NCBI GenBank assembly: GCA_034111645.1
Contig: JAWUWW010000005.1
Location: 1-64,000, forward strand
DNA length: 64,000 bases
Origin: CANLBN01 sp034111645
Lineage (GTDB): Bacteria; Pseudomonadota; Gammaproteobacteria; Pseudomonadales; Cellvibrionaceae
Direction: 5' to 3'
In this document: positions 44,751 through 54,139 of the stretch, piece after piece
Layout of the letters: each line of letters opens with the position of its first letter
Numbering within the stretch: position 1 is the stretch's first letter
Program-made: the position numbers and the translations under genes
The notes under the pieces: generated by a model
What the model saw: the letters and a program-made list of their open reading frames with translations, nothing else
Databases searched by the model: none
What the model was told of the DNA's origin: nothing

Positions 44751-46205
44751 TTATATTATCTTCGCTTTAGGAGATTTTATATAAGATTGACTGTTATAAA
44801 CAAATAAACCCATTACTTCACTATGATAGGTTTGTGCGAACATATCCATCACACCGAAATCTTTCAGAGTATAATTATTATCAATCAGTAACTGAGCATC
44901 TCTAATAAATGTATTGGGGTCACAAGAAATATACAAAATTCTATTTGGCGATAATTTTTTAATATTTTGACAAATTAATTTCGCTCCTGCACGCGGCGGA
45001 TCTAAAATAATGCCATCTACAGTTTTTATATTATCTTCACTATCGATTAATTTTTCAACCTCTTGAGGATCAAACAAATCTGCCTGTTTGAAACCTGTGT
45101 TATTACAAGCATTACTTAAAGAATTACTAGCAGCTTGGCTAACCATTTTTTTTGAACCTTCAATACCGAAAACATATTTAGCAGTTAGCGACAGGGCTAA
45201 GGTAAAATTTCCTACCCCACAAAAAAGATCTAAAAATATTTCATTTGCTTTAGGTTGCAAGAGTGCAAGTGCCTGATCAATCATTTTTTGATTTACTATC
45301 GCATTAGCTTGAATAAAATCTTGAGGATGAAATGAATAAATTAACTGCTTCGTTGTATGATCTATTAAAAACTTTAAGGTATAATTTAATAATGGCTCAC
45401 ATATTTTACCTTCTATTGTTGTTAACGCTTCGCCTTTATTTGGCTGAAACCAGCAAGTTACCTCAAACGATTTAAGCAATTCACTTAATGCTTTTCTTGT
45501 AATAATCGATATTGGTTGAATATGCCTAATAATAACACCCGAATGATTATCACCATTAATTAGCTCAACATGACTAACCGACGGCTTATATTCATTTAAC
45601 CAATCACGAATTAAAATAGACAGCTGAAAAAATGGTTCTGCCATAACGGCGCATTCATTAATATCAACTAATGCTTTACTATTTTTTTTTCTGAATCCTA
45701 ACAATATTTTATTATTGAGTTGGACAACACTTAAACGTACGCGTTGTCGATAATAATAATCGCCACCTGTAATTGTCGGTAAAATATTATCGGGGACAAT
45801 CTTCCCTACATGCATTAATCTACTAAGTACATTTTGTAATTTAAAATCTTGTTGCTCTTTTAAAGTGAGATGTTGAAGATGGCAGCCGCCACATACGTCA
45901 TAATGACGGCATTTTGGCAGGCAGCGATGACTAGATTTATTCTTTATTGTATTAGCAAAAGCTTCGCAAAAATTAGATTTTTCATTTGTAAAAGTAACGT
46001 CAACTATTTCGTTTGGTAAAGCATTTTCAATAAAAACAGTCTTGCCATTTAAAGTGGCAATACCCCTACCATCATCACTAAGACGAGTAATAAGGAGTTG
46101 CTCAACTTTTTTGAGCGGTGTCTTACTAGCTGCTAGTTTATTTGTCGTTGAACTAGCGCGAATACGCTCAGATTTATTATTTTTGGGTTTGAAAAAATGA
46201 ACCAT
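44751..46205 (-). CDS. rlmD: 23S rRNA (uracil-1939-C5)-methyltransferase RlmD
   Basis: This 484-residue SAM-dependent RNA methyltransferase contains an N-terminal TRAM domain (SDDGRGIATLNGKTVFIENALP, broken at the GRG-A core) for RNA binding. It has a four-cysteine iron-sulphur site (CRHYDVCGGC near 99-108 and a later Cys in INECAV). The SAM region is FLDLFCGVGNFTLAL, and the catalytic PPRAG and YISCDPNTF motifs follow. Length is a little above E. coli RumA (433) through a basic N-terminal extension. It lies between cysM and relA in the order typical of Pseudomonas and relatives. Confidence 0.95.
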   Translation of the reverse strand: MVHFFKPKNNKSERIRASSTTNKLAASKTPLKKVEQLLITRLSDDGRGIATLNGKTVFIENALPNEIVDVTFTNEKSNFCEAFANTIKNKSSHRCLPKCRHYDVCGGCHLQHLTLKEQQDFKLQNVLSRLMHVGKIVPDNILPTITGGDYYYRQRVRLSVVQLNNKILLGFRKKNSKALVDINECAVMAEPFFQLSILIRDWLNEYKPSVSHVELINGDNHSGVIIRHIQPISIITRKALSELLKSFEVTCWFQPNKGEALTTIEGKICEPLLNYTLKFLIDHTTKQLIYSFHPQDFIQANAIVNQKMIDQALALLQPKANEIFLDLFCGVGNFTLALSLTAKYVFGIEGSKKMVSQAASNSLSNACNNTGFKQADLFDPQEVEKLIDSEDNIKTVDGIILDPPRAGAKLICQNIKKLSPNRILYISCDPNTFIRDAQLLIDNNYTLKDFGVMDMFAQTYHSEVMGLFVYNSQSYIKSPKAKII

Positions 46206-46236
46206 TATCTATTATACATTAGGTAGGGACTAATCA

Positions 46237-47127
46237 TTATTCGAACACACCCGATGATAAATAACGATCGCCGCGATCACACACAATAGCCACAATAATA
46301 GCATTTGTTGTCTCTTCACTCAATTGAAGTGCAGCTGCTATTGATCCACCGGACGAAACGCCAGCAAAAATCCCCTCCTCTTTTGCCAATAGCCTCATAG
46401 TGTCCTCAGCCCGCTTTTGCCCCATATCAACAATTTTATCAACGTAGGATTCATCATAAATAGAGGGGATATACTCTTTTGGCCAACGCCTGATTCCTGG
46501 AATGCTGGCACCATCAGATGGCTGAAGACCTATAATCTGTATATTTGGATTTTGCTCTTTAAGATAACGTGATGTACCCGTTATGGTACCAGTCGTACCC
46601 ATAGAACTGATGAAATGTGTAACGGTGCCTTGAGTTTGCTGCCAAATTTCTGGTCCTGTAGTTTCATAATGTGCCAATGGATTATCGGTATTAGCAAATT
46701 GGTCAAGGACTATTCCTTTACCATCTGCCTGCATTTTTAATGCAAGGTCACGAGCCCCCTCCATACCCTCTTCTTTACTCACTAAAATTAGCTCTGCACC
46801 ATACGCAGTCATGGCTTGCTTACGCTCGCTTGTTGCGTTGGCCGGCATAATAAGAATAATTCGATAACCTCTGATGGCTGCTGCCATAGCCAAGGCAATT
46901 CCTGTATTTCCACTAGTTGCTTCAACTAATGTATCACCTGGCTTAATAACGCCTTTTTCTTCCGCTCGCCTGATCATCGATATAGCCGGTCTATCTTTTA
47001 AAGATCCTGCCGGATTATTACCCTCCAGTTTCGCTAAGATAGTATTTGATGTATTTCCAGGTAATCGTTGTAATCTTACTAATGGTGTATTACCAATACA
47101 TGATTCAATGGTAGGAAAAGTGATCAT
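46237..47127 (-). CDS. cysM: Cysteine synthase B (O-acetylserine sulfhydrylase, CysM)
   Basis: This 296-residue PLP enzyme makes cysteine or S-sulfocysteine from O-acetylserine with sulphide or thiosulphate. The PLP-lysine is in GNNPAGSLKDRPA near residues 35-46, the substrate loop is EATSGNTGIALAM and the phosphate-binding segment is SSMGTTGTITG. AGVSSGGSIAAAL closes the cofactor site. CysM rather than CysK is supported by IIGLQPSDGASIPGIRRW and by the gene neighbourhood. Length is normal. The gene is divergent from the short REC-Hpt gene, and cysM-rlmD-relA-mazG run together. Confidence 0.94.
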   Translation of the reverse strand: MITFPTIESCIGNTPLVRLQRLPGNTSNTILAKLEGNNPAGSLKDRPAISMIRRAEEKGVIKPGDTLVEATSGNTGIALAMAAAIRGYRIILIMPANATSERKQAMTAYGAELILVSKEEGMEGARDLALKMQADGKGIVLDQFANTDNPLAHYETTGPEIWQQTQGTVTHFISSMGTTGTITGTSRYLKEQNPNIQIIGLQPSDGASIPGIRRWPKEYIPSIYDESYVDKIVDMGQKRAEDTMRLLAKEEGIFAGVSSGGSIAAALQLSEETTNAIIVAIVCDRGDRYLSSGVFE

Positions 47128-47459
47128 AGAATAAAACCTTGGGTGTTATCGCTAGTCAATAATTGATGATTTAAAATATTGGCTTTGAATATCTGATTAT
47201 ACATATAGATACATTCATGAAGTATTAACAATGTTATGAAGTTATTGATTATGACTTTGAATCGTCACATTGTGATACTTGGGTCTCATTATACGCTCAA
47301 TCGACCTCAAATTATCACTGTACATTATGCCGATTTACATAATTTAAACCTTAGAGATAAAGTAACTAATTAATAATGGCTTAAGGTATGGCGAACAGTT
47401 ACATTGTCTTTATTAGTTATCAACTCTATAGTATTCAATAAAAAAAACAGTCCAAAATT
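47128..47459. other. 332-base divergent gap between cysM and the REC-Hpt gene
   Basis: No gene is recognisable. I looked for remnants of the sensor, HAMP, dimerisation and ATPase domains of GacS/BarA in the plus frames and saw none. A 41-codon open stretch at 47249 has no family resemblance. The region should hold the cysM promoter. Confidence 0.5.
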
Positions 47460-48443
47460 TTGATTGTTTATAGTGGCCATAAGGCGTTTGTTAATATGCG
47501 CAATTTTCCAATCAACATTAAGAAAAAATTATTAAGACTGATAAATACCTTTAAGAATACTGACAAAGATTTAATACAACTATTAATTATTAGTAATGGC
47601 TTAATAAATAATAGTGATATTGATGTTTGTGCAGACATCAAGCAGTTTTTTATTCACCGCTCTAAAAATTACGAAGATTCGCTACCATCAATTAAAAATA
47701 GTCACTACGATTTGATTTTTACTGACTGTGAGTTAGAAAATATTAAAGCTATCAAAAAAATCAGAGAATTAAGCATAAACTCTCGTCGCACACCAATTAT
47801 TGCAATAACGTTATCTACCGAAAAAGACAATATGGTAAAAATATTATCCTATGGGTTTGATGATTATTTAACGAAGCCATTTAACAATAAAAGTCTCGAA
47901 TCTGTTTTAAGTCGTTGGCTTAGCAAGCTAGTATTACGTAGCAATGAAATTAGTAATTCTAGATTATTAGAAAATCTAAAAAATGCTAAAAAACAAAAAA
48001 ATGAAAAAGATTTTTTATCTACAAGGTTTAAAAAAAGATCCATTAAAAATAATGACTTTAAAAAAAATAATGCTTTAAATAGCATCAAAAAGATATTAGA
48101 CATTGAGGCATCTTTAAAATATAGCCATTATAATAATGAACTAGCAAGAGACTTGTTAGTACTTTTGATAATATCAATAAAATCAGAAAGACATAAAGTC
48201 ATTAGTTTTTATAAACAAAATAAGTGGAACGAAATTGGTGACCTGGCTCATAAACTATATGGGATAAGCTGTTATTGTGGTGTAGCAGTTTTACAGAATA
48301 AAACAAAAGAAATAGAAATAGCGGTCAACGAAAATAATACAGTAGCCATCAAAAATATTTATCCAGAATTTTTAAGAGCAATGGATGATTTACTTATATG
48401 GAACGAAACTCATGACATAGATGTGATTTTTGACTTAAAATAA
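47460..48443 (+). CDS. Short REC-Hpt protein, probable relic of hybrid kinase GacS/BarA
   Basis: This 327-residue product has a receiver-like domain (about 38-160) with candidate phospho-acceptor Asp89 (YDLIFTDCELEN) and Lys in YLTKPFN, but the usual acidic pair is replaced by Ser45-Asn46 in LLIISNG. A lysine-rich linker (about 160-220) follows, then an Hpt domain with His264 in LAHKLYGISCYCGV, almost the GacS/BarA Hpt signature. In Pseudomonas and relatives gacS sits exactly here, beside cysM. All sensor and kinase domains are missing. The start is uncertain: TTG at 47460 or ATG at 47496, neither with a clear ribosome binding site. It is either a decaying relic or a phosphorelay stub. It is unusually AT- and Lys/Asn-rich. 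Confidence 0.7.
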   Translation: MIVYSGHKAFVNMRNFPINIKKKLLRLINTFKNTDKDLIQLLIISNGLINNSDIDVCADIKQFFIHRSKNYEDSLPSIKNSHYDLIFTDCELENIKAIKKIRELSINSRRTPIIAITLSTEKDNMVKILSYGFDDYLTKPFNNKSLESVLSRWLSKLVLRSNEISNSRLLENLKNAKKQKNEKDFLSTRFKKRSIKNNDFKKNNALNSIKKILDIEASLKYSHYNNELARDLLVLLIISIKSERHKVISFYKQNKWNEIGDLAHKLYGISCYCGVAVLQNKTKEIEIAVNENNTVAIKNIYPEFLRAMDDLLIWNETHDIDVIFDLK

Positions 48444-48445
48444 AT

Positions 48446-49228
48446 TTATCTGAAGAAATCTCTACTTTTAATTTTTTTCCCCATGAGAAGATAGTCGAAT
48501 GATATTCTAGATATATACTTTGCCGCTTGACGAACTGTCTTATTATTATACTCTTGATTATAAACGCCTAAAATTATATGGCCATCAAAGAAATGTCTGC
48601 CTACTATAAGACTATTTTCTTTATTTTCATCGTTGATACCAACACATACAAATCCATCACTAGGTTCATAATAGTATTGCTTACTTGAATTAATACTCTT
48701 ATTTGTTGAAGCAGAAGATATAAAATCTATTCCATAGCCCAACTCTGATAGTAAAGAAAACTCAAATAGTCGCAGTGTCTTCTCTAAGTCTAATTTATTT
48801 TTTAACGAAATTAACAAATTAGTATAAAGAAAAAAAATACCAGTATTAGGCTCATCAAATGGTAGCAGATACGTTAACAGTTCATTTGCATAAAAACCGC
48901 TGTACAAATAATTACCTTGCAGCTTATTATTTTCTGGTTCTATATTGTTATTTAAAACTGTATTTACATTATCTTCGACTTCATCGTTAGTAACGTAAGT
49001 TGAAATTTCTGTTGAAATTAATGTTTTTAGCTGGCTTTTACCTTGCCATGAAATTTTTAAGCAAATAAATGGCTGTAGTAAAAAGTTGCCTTTCTTTTTT
49101 TGTTGTCGAGCACCTTTTGCCACTAAGGTGATACGTCCAAAATTTTCAGTGAAAAAATCAACTAACAGGCTAGAGTCCTTAAAAGGCCTTGAATGCAAAA
49201 CATAAGCATTTTCTAACTCAACCTTCAT
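48446..49228 (-). CDS. recO: DNA repair protein RecO
   Basis: This 260-residue recombination mediator helps load RecA with RecR. It begins with the OB-fold segment (AYVLHSRPFKDSSLLVDFFTENFGRITLVAKGAR, recognisable by LHSRP, S-L-D and GA-R), followed by a helical C-terminal domain (LLTYLLPFDEPNTGIF and LRLFEFSLLSELGYG). The cysteine zinc site of some homologues is absent, as is common. It is more AT-rich and Asn-rich than its neighbours. It follows era in the conserved order lepB-rnc-era-recO. The usual next gene, pdxJ, is not there; the REC-Hpt gene is convergent 2 bases away. Confidence 0.92.
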   Translation of the reverse strand: MKVELENAYVLHSRPFKDSSLLVDFFTENFGRITLVAKGARQQKKKGNFLLQPFICLKISWQGKSQLKTLISTEISTYVTNDEVEDNVNTVLNNNIEPENNKLQGNYLYSGFYANELLTYLLPFDEPNTGIFFLYTNLLISLKNKLDLEKTLRLFEFSLLSELGYGIDFISSASTNKSINSSKQYYYEPSDGFVCVGINDENKENSLIVGRHFFDGHIILGVYNQEYNNKTVRQAAKYISRISFDYLLMGKKIKSRDFFR

Positions 49229-49249
49229 AGCTATAATTGAATATATATG

Positions 49250-50161
49250 TTATTTGTTTTGATCATGATAGCCAAGACTTCTTAATGCGCGTTCGTCATC
49301 TGACCAACCAGACTTTACCTTAACCCAAGTTTTTAACATAACCTTCATATCAAACAGACTTTCCATATCTTCTCTTGCCTGCTGCCCTATTTGCTTGATC
49401 CTAGCACCTTTATCACCAATTAAAATACGTTTTTGGCCTTCTCTCTCGACTAATATTAGAGCATCAATATGGATAATTTTTTCTGTTTCTTTAAATGTTT
49501 CGATTTCAACGGTCATTTGATAAGGAAGCTCATCGCCTAATTGCCGAGTTATCTTTTCGCGAATTAATTCTGCTGCTAAAAATCTCGAACTCTTATCGGT
49601 TAACTGATCTTCGGGATAAAAATGATCATTTTCAGGAAGGTATAAACGAATAACATCAAGCAGCCGGTCTAAATTTTGATTTTGTAAAGCTGATATTGGA
49701 ACAATATCTTGAACTTTCAGCATATCGGTTAAATATTGCAAATGTGGCAGCAATTTTTCTTTATTTTCAATTTGATCGACTTTATTTAACGCTAAAATAA
49801 CTGGAACGTTACTATTTGAAATCCTCTGTGCAACTAACTCATCCTCACTTAGCCACTGTAATTTGTCAACAACAAAAACAATTACGTCTACATCTTTAAT
49901 TGCAGTTGTCACTGAATGATTCATGTAACGATTAAGCGCTTTTTTTTGATCTTTATGAAGCCCAGGGGTATCAACAAATAAAAACTGTGTATTGTTATAG
50001 TTTTTAATACCTAATAGATTATGACGAGTCGTCTGGGGTTTTCTTGAGGTAATGCTAAGTTTTTGGCCTAATATGTGATTAAGCAGTGTCGACTTACCCA
50101 CGTTAGGTCTACCAACAATAGCTATATACCCACATTTTTTAACTTGGTCATCAATTGACAT
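49250..50161 (-). CDS. era: Ribosome-assembly GTPase Era
   Basis: This 303-residue GTPase is needed for 30S maturation. G1 is GRPNVGKSTLLN (17-28), the G2/switch region includes KPQTTRHNLLG, G3 is VDTPGLH and G4 is ALNKVDQ; G5 is ISALQNQN. A C-terminal KH domain (about 205-300) contains KRILIGDKGARIKQIG for 16S rRNA binding. Length matches E. coli. The start overlaps the rnc stop by 11 bases, so it is co-translated. Confidence 0.97.
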   Translation of the reverse strand: MSIDDQVKKCGYIAIVGRPNVGKSTLLNHILGQKLSITSRKPQTTRHNLLGIKNYNNTQFLFVDTPGLHKDQKKALNRYMNHSVTTAIKDVDVIVFVVDKLQWLSEDELVAQRISNSNVPVILALNKVDQIENKEKLLPHLQYLTDMLKVQDIVPISALQNQNLDRLLDVIRLYLPENDHFYPEDQLTDKSSRFLAAELIREKITRQLGDELPYQMTVEIETFKETEKIIHIDALILVEREGQKRILIGDKGARIKQIGQQAREDMESLFDMKVMLKTWVKVKSGWSDDERALRSLGYHDQNK

Positions 50162-50846
50162 TTTTTTTCTCGATAAAATTTAGTACTTTTAAAGCTGCTT
50201 TTTTTTCAGCTTGTCGACGTGTTGATGCTGTTGCCATCATTGTGTCTGGATATAATTTTGTCTCACAGGAAATTGTAAATGCTTGGTCATGAGACTCACC
50301 TTGAACATCTACAATAGTATATTGGGGTAATGGTAATTGCCTAGATTGTAAAATTTCTTGAAGGCGAGTTTTTGGATCTTTTAAATATTTATCGATTGAT
50401 AAATTATCTAAGCGCTCTTTAAAAAGTCGTAGAATAAACGCCTGACTTTCTTGCATACTCGCATCAACAAATATTGCACCAATTAGCGCTTCAACAACAT
50501 CAGCTAAAATAGAGTCGCGTCTAAAGCCACCACTTTTGAGTTCCCCCTCGCCCATTATCAGATAATCACTTAGAGAATATTCTCGGGCAATATCTGCTAG
50601 AGTCTCACCCTTCACAAGACTTGCTCGTAGACGAGACAAAATGCCCTCTCGTTCTTCTGGATAATGCTTAAAGATATATTCAGCAATAGTTGTATTTAGT
50701 AGGGCATCACCTAAAAACTCGAGTCGCTCGTTATTCTTTTTACTATAACTTCTGTGTGTTAACGCTAAGGACAACAAGGATATATCAGAAAAACGATAGG
50801 CGAGCTTAATTTGAAGGCGCTCATAGTCCGTAGCTGTGTTTTTCAC
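50151..50846 (-). CDS. rnc: Ribonuclease III
   Basis: This 231-residue double-strand RNA endonuclease processes rRNA precursors and regulatory RNA duplexes. The signature is NERLEFLGDALLNTTIAEYI (about 39-57) with Glu and Asp metal ligands. The second acidic cluster is VVEALIGAIFVDAS (about 113-126). A C-terminal dsRNA-binding domain starts near 155 (DPKTRLQEILQSR) and ends with ASTRRQAEKKAALKVL. Length is normal. It stands between the DUF4845 gene (4-base gap) and era (overlap), as in many gammaproteobacteria. Confidence 0.97.
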   Translation of the reverse strand: MKNTATDYERLQIKLAYRFSDISLLSLALTHRSYSKKNNERLEFLGDALLNTTIAEYIFKHYPEEREGILSRLRASLVKGETLADIAREYSLSDYLIMGEGELKSGGFRRDSILADVVEALIGAIFVDASMQESQAFILRLFKERLDNLSIDKYLKDPKTRLQEILQSRQLPLPQYTIVDVQGESHDQAFTISCETKLYPDTMMATASTRRQAEKKAALKVLNFIEKKNVN

Positions 50847-50850
50847 TGAC

Positions 50851-51249
50851 TCATTCCGCAGCAGTACAACATTTTTCGGGGCGTGTACTGTCTAACAAGC
50901 TATTAAATGTTAAGACCACATCAACATTATATAAAATATTAATGCGCTCTTCATATCTAATAGTAACTAATGTTGCATTTTTATCTTTAATAACCTTTAG
51001 TGAATCAACTGCTTTGCCACGAACATTATTAATACTAAATGTTTTACTAAGTTGGGTACGAACCTGATTAGGCGTCATCTGTGGAAATGTAGAATCCTCT
51101 GCAAGACCTTGAAGTGTTGACACAACAAATCGATTATCTAGATAATAAGGACTCAGTTTAGCGACGATAGTAAATATGGAACCAAATACTGCAATGACAA
51201 ATAACCAACCGATAGAAGACAAGCCTTTTTGTTTTTTTAAACGAATCAT
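50851..51249 (-). CDS. DUF4845 membrane-anchored protein
   Basis: About 132 residues from ATG at 51249, chosen because AAGGGG lies nine bases before it; an upstream frame extension to 51270 has no such site. A single N-terminal membrane helix (SSIGWLFVIAVFGSIFTIVA) is followed by a periplasmic domain of the DUF4845 family. The family is regularly found between lepB and rnc in gammaproteobacteria, as here. Its function is unknown; the location suggests a link with protein secretion or signal-peptidase action. The end RPEKCCTAAE has a Cys pair. Confidence 0.82.
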   Translation of the reverse strand: MIRLKKQKGLSSIGWLFVIAVFGSIFTIVAKLSPYYLDNRFVVSTLQGLAEDSTFPQMTPNQVRTQLSKTFSINNVRGKAVDSLKVIKDKNATLVTIRYEERINILYNVDVVLTFNSLLDSTRPEKCCTAAE

Positions 51250-51361
51250 CGAATTCCCCTTAATAAACAATCTATTTTAATTATTGATGAAGTAGTAATA
51301 AGCATTCTAAGTAAACCTTTGATTTAAATAACGTTATCGTTATAAAAATATTAATATCGAT

Positions 51362-52132
51362 TTATCGAATAGAACCTGCACGAGAGAAGCTTGGTAAACT
51401 ACTAAAGCCTTCCCAATGCATCCAAATTGCGAAAGCTTTTCCTACTATATTCTTTTCTGGCACTGGTCCCCATACACGGCTGTCGGAACTATTGTTTCTA
51501 TTATCACCCATCATAAAGTAATGTCCAACAGGAACTATGTAATTGCGCACAAAACTTGGATTATAATAGGCTTCAGAAAAAACAACCTCTTTTCTAGTTT
51601 GATGCTCAACGTCGCCTAACTTCTCGGTAAATAATTCATAGCTTGGACGTGTTGATGGAAGTCGTGCTTGAAGCTCTTCTGATATCTTTTCTCCATTTAC
51701 GAATAACTCGTTATTAATATAGTTAATTTCGTCGCCGGGAAGACCAACAATACGTTTTATAAAATATTGTTTTCTATGGGGTGGAAAAAACACCATGACA
51801 TCACCACGTTTTGGCTCAGTGATATTGACAACCTTTGTGCGAACAACAGGCAAACGCAAACCATAGGTGAATTTATTTACTAAAATAAAATCGCCAACTT
51901 CTAATGTTGGAATCATAGATCCGGACGGAATTTGAAAGGGTTCTGCGATAAAGGAACGCAAAATTAAAACAATAAACAATACTGGGAAAAAAGATTTTGA
52001 ATACTCAACTATCGCGGGTTCTAAGGCATTATTAGCAGCACGTTTTTTTGACAACCAAAGTTTATCTAATAATGCAACAAAGCCTGATATAAAAACGGTA
52101 ATAACCAAAATCAGGGGGAAATTAATGTCCAT
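51362..52132 (-). CDS. lepB: Signal peptidase I
   Basis: About 256 residues from ATG at 52132 (GGAAAG upstream); a TTG five codons earlier is possible. The membrane serine protease removes signal peptides from Sec and Tat exports. Two N-terminal membrane helices are visible. The nucleophile is Ser72 in IPSGSMIPTL, and the general base Lys is in QYFIKRIVGLPGDEI near residue 125. The C-terminal signature is GHYFMMGDNRNNSSDSRVWG. Length is between those of E. coli (324) and Pseudomonas (284). It follows lepA at 65 bases, the usual operon. Confidence 0.96.
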   Translation of the reverse strand: MDINFPLILVITVFISGFVALLDKLWLSKKRAANNALEPAIVEYSKSFFPVLFIVLILRSFIAEPFQIPSGSMIPTLEVGDFILVNKFTYGLRLPVVRTKVVNITEPKRGDVMVFFPPHRKQYFIKRIVGLPGDEINYINNELFVNGEKISEELQARLPSTRPSYELFTEKLGDVEHQTRKEVVFSEAYYNPSFVRNYIVPVGHYFMMGDNRNNSSDSRVWGPVPEKNIVGKAFAIWMHWEGFSSLPSFSRAGSIR

Positions 52133-52197
52133 AAATAATCTTTCCAACGATATTATTTAATTTAGAATATAAAAAAACCTATTGTTCATAAAAGTTC

Positions 52198-54000
52198 TTA
52201 ATGATCTACTCTCAATACAGCCAAAAATGCCTCTTGAGGAATTTCAACATTACCCACTTGCTTCATGCGTTTTTTACCAGCTTTTTGTTTATCTAATAAT
52301 TTTTTCTTACGACTTATGTCGCCGCCATAACATTTAGCAGTTACATTTTTTCGCAATGCCTTTACGGTAGTACGTGCAACAACTTGTCCACCTAATACCG
52401 CTTGAATTGCCACATCAAACATTTGACGAGGAATCAATTCTTTCATCTTTTCAGTCAGACTTCGACCACGTCCTTGGGCATAATCTCGATGAAGAATAAC
52501 TGCAAGAGCATCGACTTTATCACCATTAATTAATATATCAAGACGTGTTAGTGGCGCTTTTTGAAAACGAATGAAACTGTAGTCTAATGATGCAAAACCA
52601 CGACTAACCGATTTTAATCGATCAAAAAAATCCATAACTACTTCATTCATGGGCAACTCATATCGAAGGGAAACCTGTGAACCTACATACTGCATATCTT
52701 TTTGGACGCCTCTTTTTTCGTTACAAAGAGTAATAACGGCCCCAAGATAGGCTTGTGGCACCAAGATGTTTGCCTCGACAATGGGTTCGCGCATTTCTTT
52801 TACATAACTTGCATCGGGTAATTTTGATGGGTTATCGACAACAATAATCTCGCCATTATTTGTTTCAACTTGAAAAACAACCGTCGGCGCAGTGGTTATT
52901 AAATCAAGATTGTATTCACGCTCTAATCTTTCTTGAATAATCTCCATGTGCAACATGCCTAAAAATCCACACCGAAAACCAAAACCCAAGGCATCTGAGC
53001 TTTCTGGTTCATAAAATAAAGACGCATCGTTAAGCGTCAATTTTGATAGCGCTTCACGAAACGATTCGTAGTCATCAGAACTAACAGGAAATAAACCTGC
53101 ATACACTTGTGGCTTTACTTTTTTAAATCCAGGTAGTGCTGCAACATCTTTATATATATTCGCGTGGGTTAAGGTATCGCCAACGGGTGCGCCATGAATA
53201 TCTTTTATACCCGCGACAACAAACCCGACTTCACCTGCTTTTAATTCTTTTAGCGGTAATCGCTTGGGTGTAAATACACCGACACTATCGACAACGTGAG
53301 ATTTTCCAAGCGATTTTACGACAATTTTTTCGCGAAGTTTTAAAGTACCTTGTTTAACTCTGACGAGTGATACAACACCTAAATAATTATCAAACCAAGA
53401 ATCGATAATCAATGCCTGAAGCGGTGCATTAACATCACCTACAGGCGCAGGTATGCTTCGAATCAGCTCTTCTAAAACTTCCTTAACACCCAAGCCAGAT
53501 TTAGCACTGCAGCGAATAGCATTAGTTGCTTCGATACCAATAATTTCTTCGATTTCTTTAGCCACACGTTCAGGATCTGCTTGGGGTAGATCCATTTTAT
53601 TTAAAATAGGAATTACCTCTAGACCTTGCTCTATTGCGGTATAACAATTTGCCACCGATTGTGCTTCAACCCCTTGAGCAGCGTCTACAACCAAGAGTGC
53701 CCCTTCACAGGCGGCTAAAGAACGTGAAACTTCATAACTAAAATCAACATGACCTGGTGTATCAATAAAATTTAGTTGATAAGTTTTACCATCGAGGGCT
53801 TTGTAATCAAGCGTCACACTTTGCGCTTTAATCGTAATCCCCCGCTCTCGCTCTATATCCATAGAGTCTAGAACTTGGGCTCCCATTTCACGAGCAGAAA
53901 GACCCCCACAATCTTGGATAAATCGATCGGCTAAAGTCGACTTACCATGATCAATATGAGCAATGATAGAAAAGTTACGAATATGACTTAAATCTGACAC
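52198..54000 (-). CDS. lepA: Elongation factor 4 (LepA), back-translocating GTPase
   Basis: This 600-residue translational GTPase has G1 AHIDHGKSTLADR, switch-region RGITIKAQSV, G3 DTPGHVDFS and G4 NKMDLPQ. EF-G-like domains II, III and V follow, and the LepA-specific C-terminal domain includes DYAQGRGRSLTEKMKELIPRQ and CYGGDISRKKKLLDKQKAGKK (recognisable by CYGGDI-RK). Length matches the E. coli protein (599). It starts the lepA-lepB-DUF4845-rnc-era-recO block, all on the minus strand. Confidence 0.98.
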   Translation of the reverse strand: MSDLSHIRNFSIIAHIDHGKSTLADRFIQDCGGLSAREMGAQVLDSMDIERERGITIKAQSVTLDYKALDGKTYQLNFIDTPGHVDFSYEVSRSLAACEGALLVVDAAQGVEAQSVANCYTAIEQGLEVIPILNKMDLPQADPERVAKEIEEIIGIEATNAIRCSAKSGLGVKEVLEELIRSIPAPVGDVNAPLQALIIDSWFDNYLGVVSLVRVKQGTLKLREKIVVKSLGKSHVVDSVGVFTPKRLPLKELKAGEVGFVVAGIKDIHGAPVGDTLTHANIYKDVAALPGFKKVKPQVYAGLFPVSSDDYESFREALSKLTLNDASLFYEPESSDALGFGFRCGFLGMLHMEIIQERLEREYNLDLITTAPTVVFQVETNNGEIIVVDNPSKLPDASYVKEMREPIVEANILVPQAYLGAVITLCNEKRGVQKDMQYVGSQVSLRYELPMNEVVMDFFDRLKSVSRGFASLDYSFIRFQKAPLTRLDILINGDKVDALAVILHRDYAQGRGRSLTEKMKELIPRQMFDVAIQAVLGGQVVARTTVKALRKNVTAKCYGGDISRKKKLLDKQKAGKKRMKQVGNVEIPQEAFLAVLRVDH

Positions 54001-54139
54001 TATTGGATATGCACCGTAAACAAAAGAATAGGAAAATAAAGAGCGCGATTTTACCCCATAAGTTCGCTATGTTCTATGAATGTCTGAGTAATCAGCGTAA
54101 AGAATATAAATGAATAGGCAGTTAGGATAGAAGAAGCAA

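Noticed and set aside
47249..47371. 41-codon frame upstream of the REC-Hpt gene as a GacS remnant
   Set aside because: Its sequence shows no resemblance to sensor, HAMP or kinase domains.
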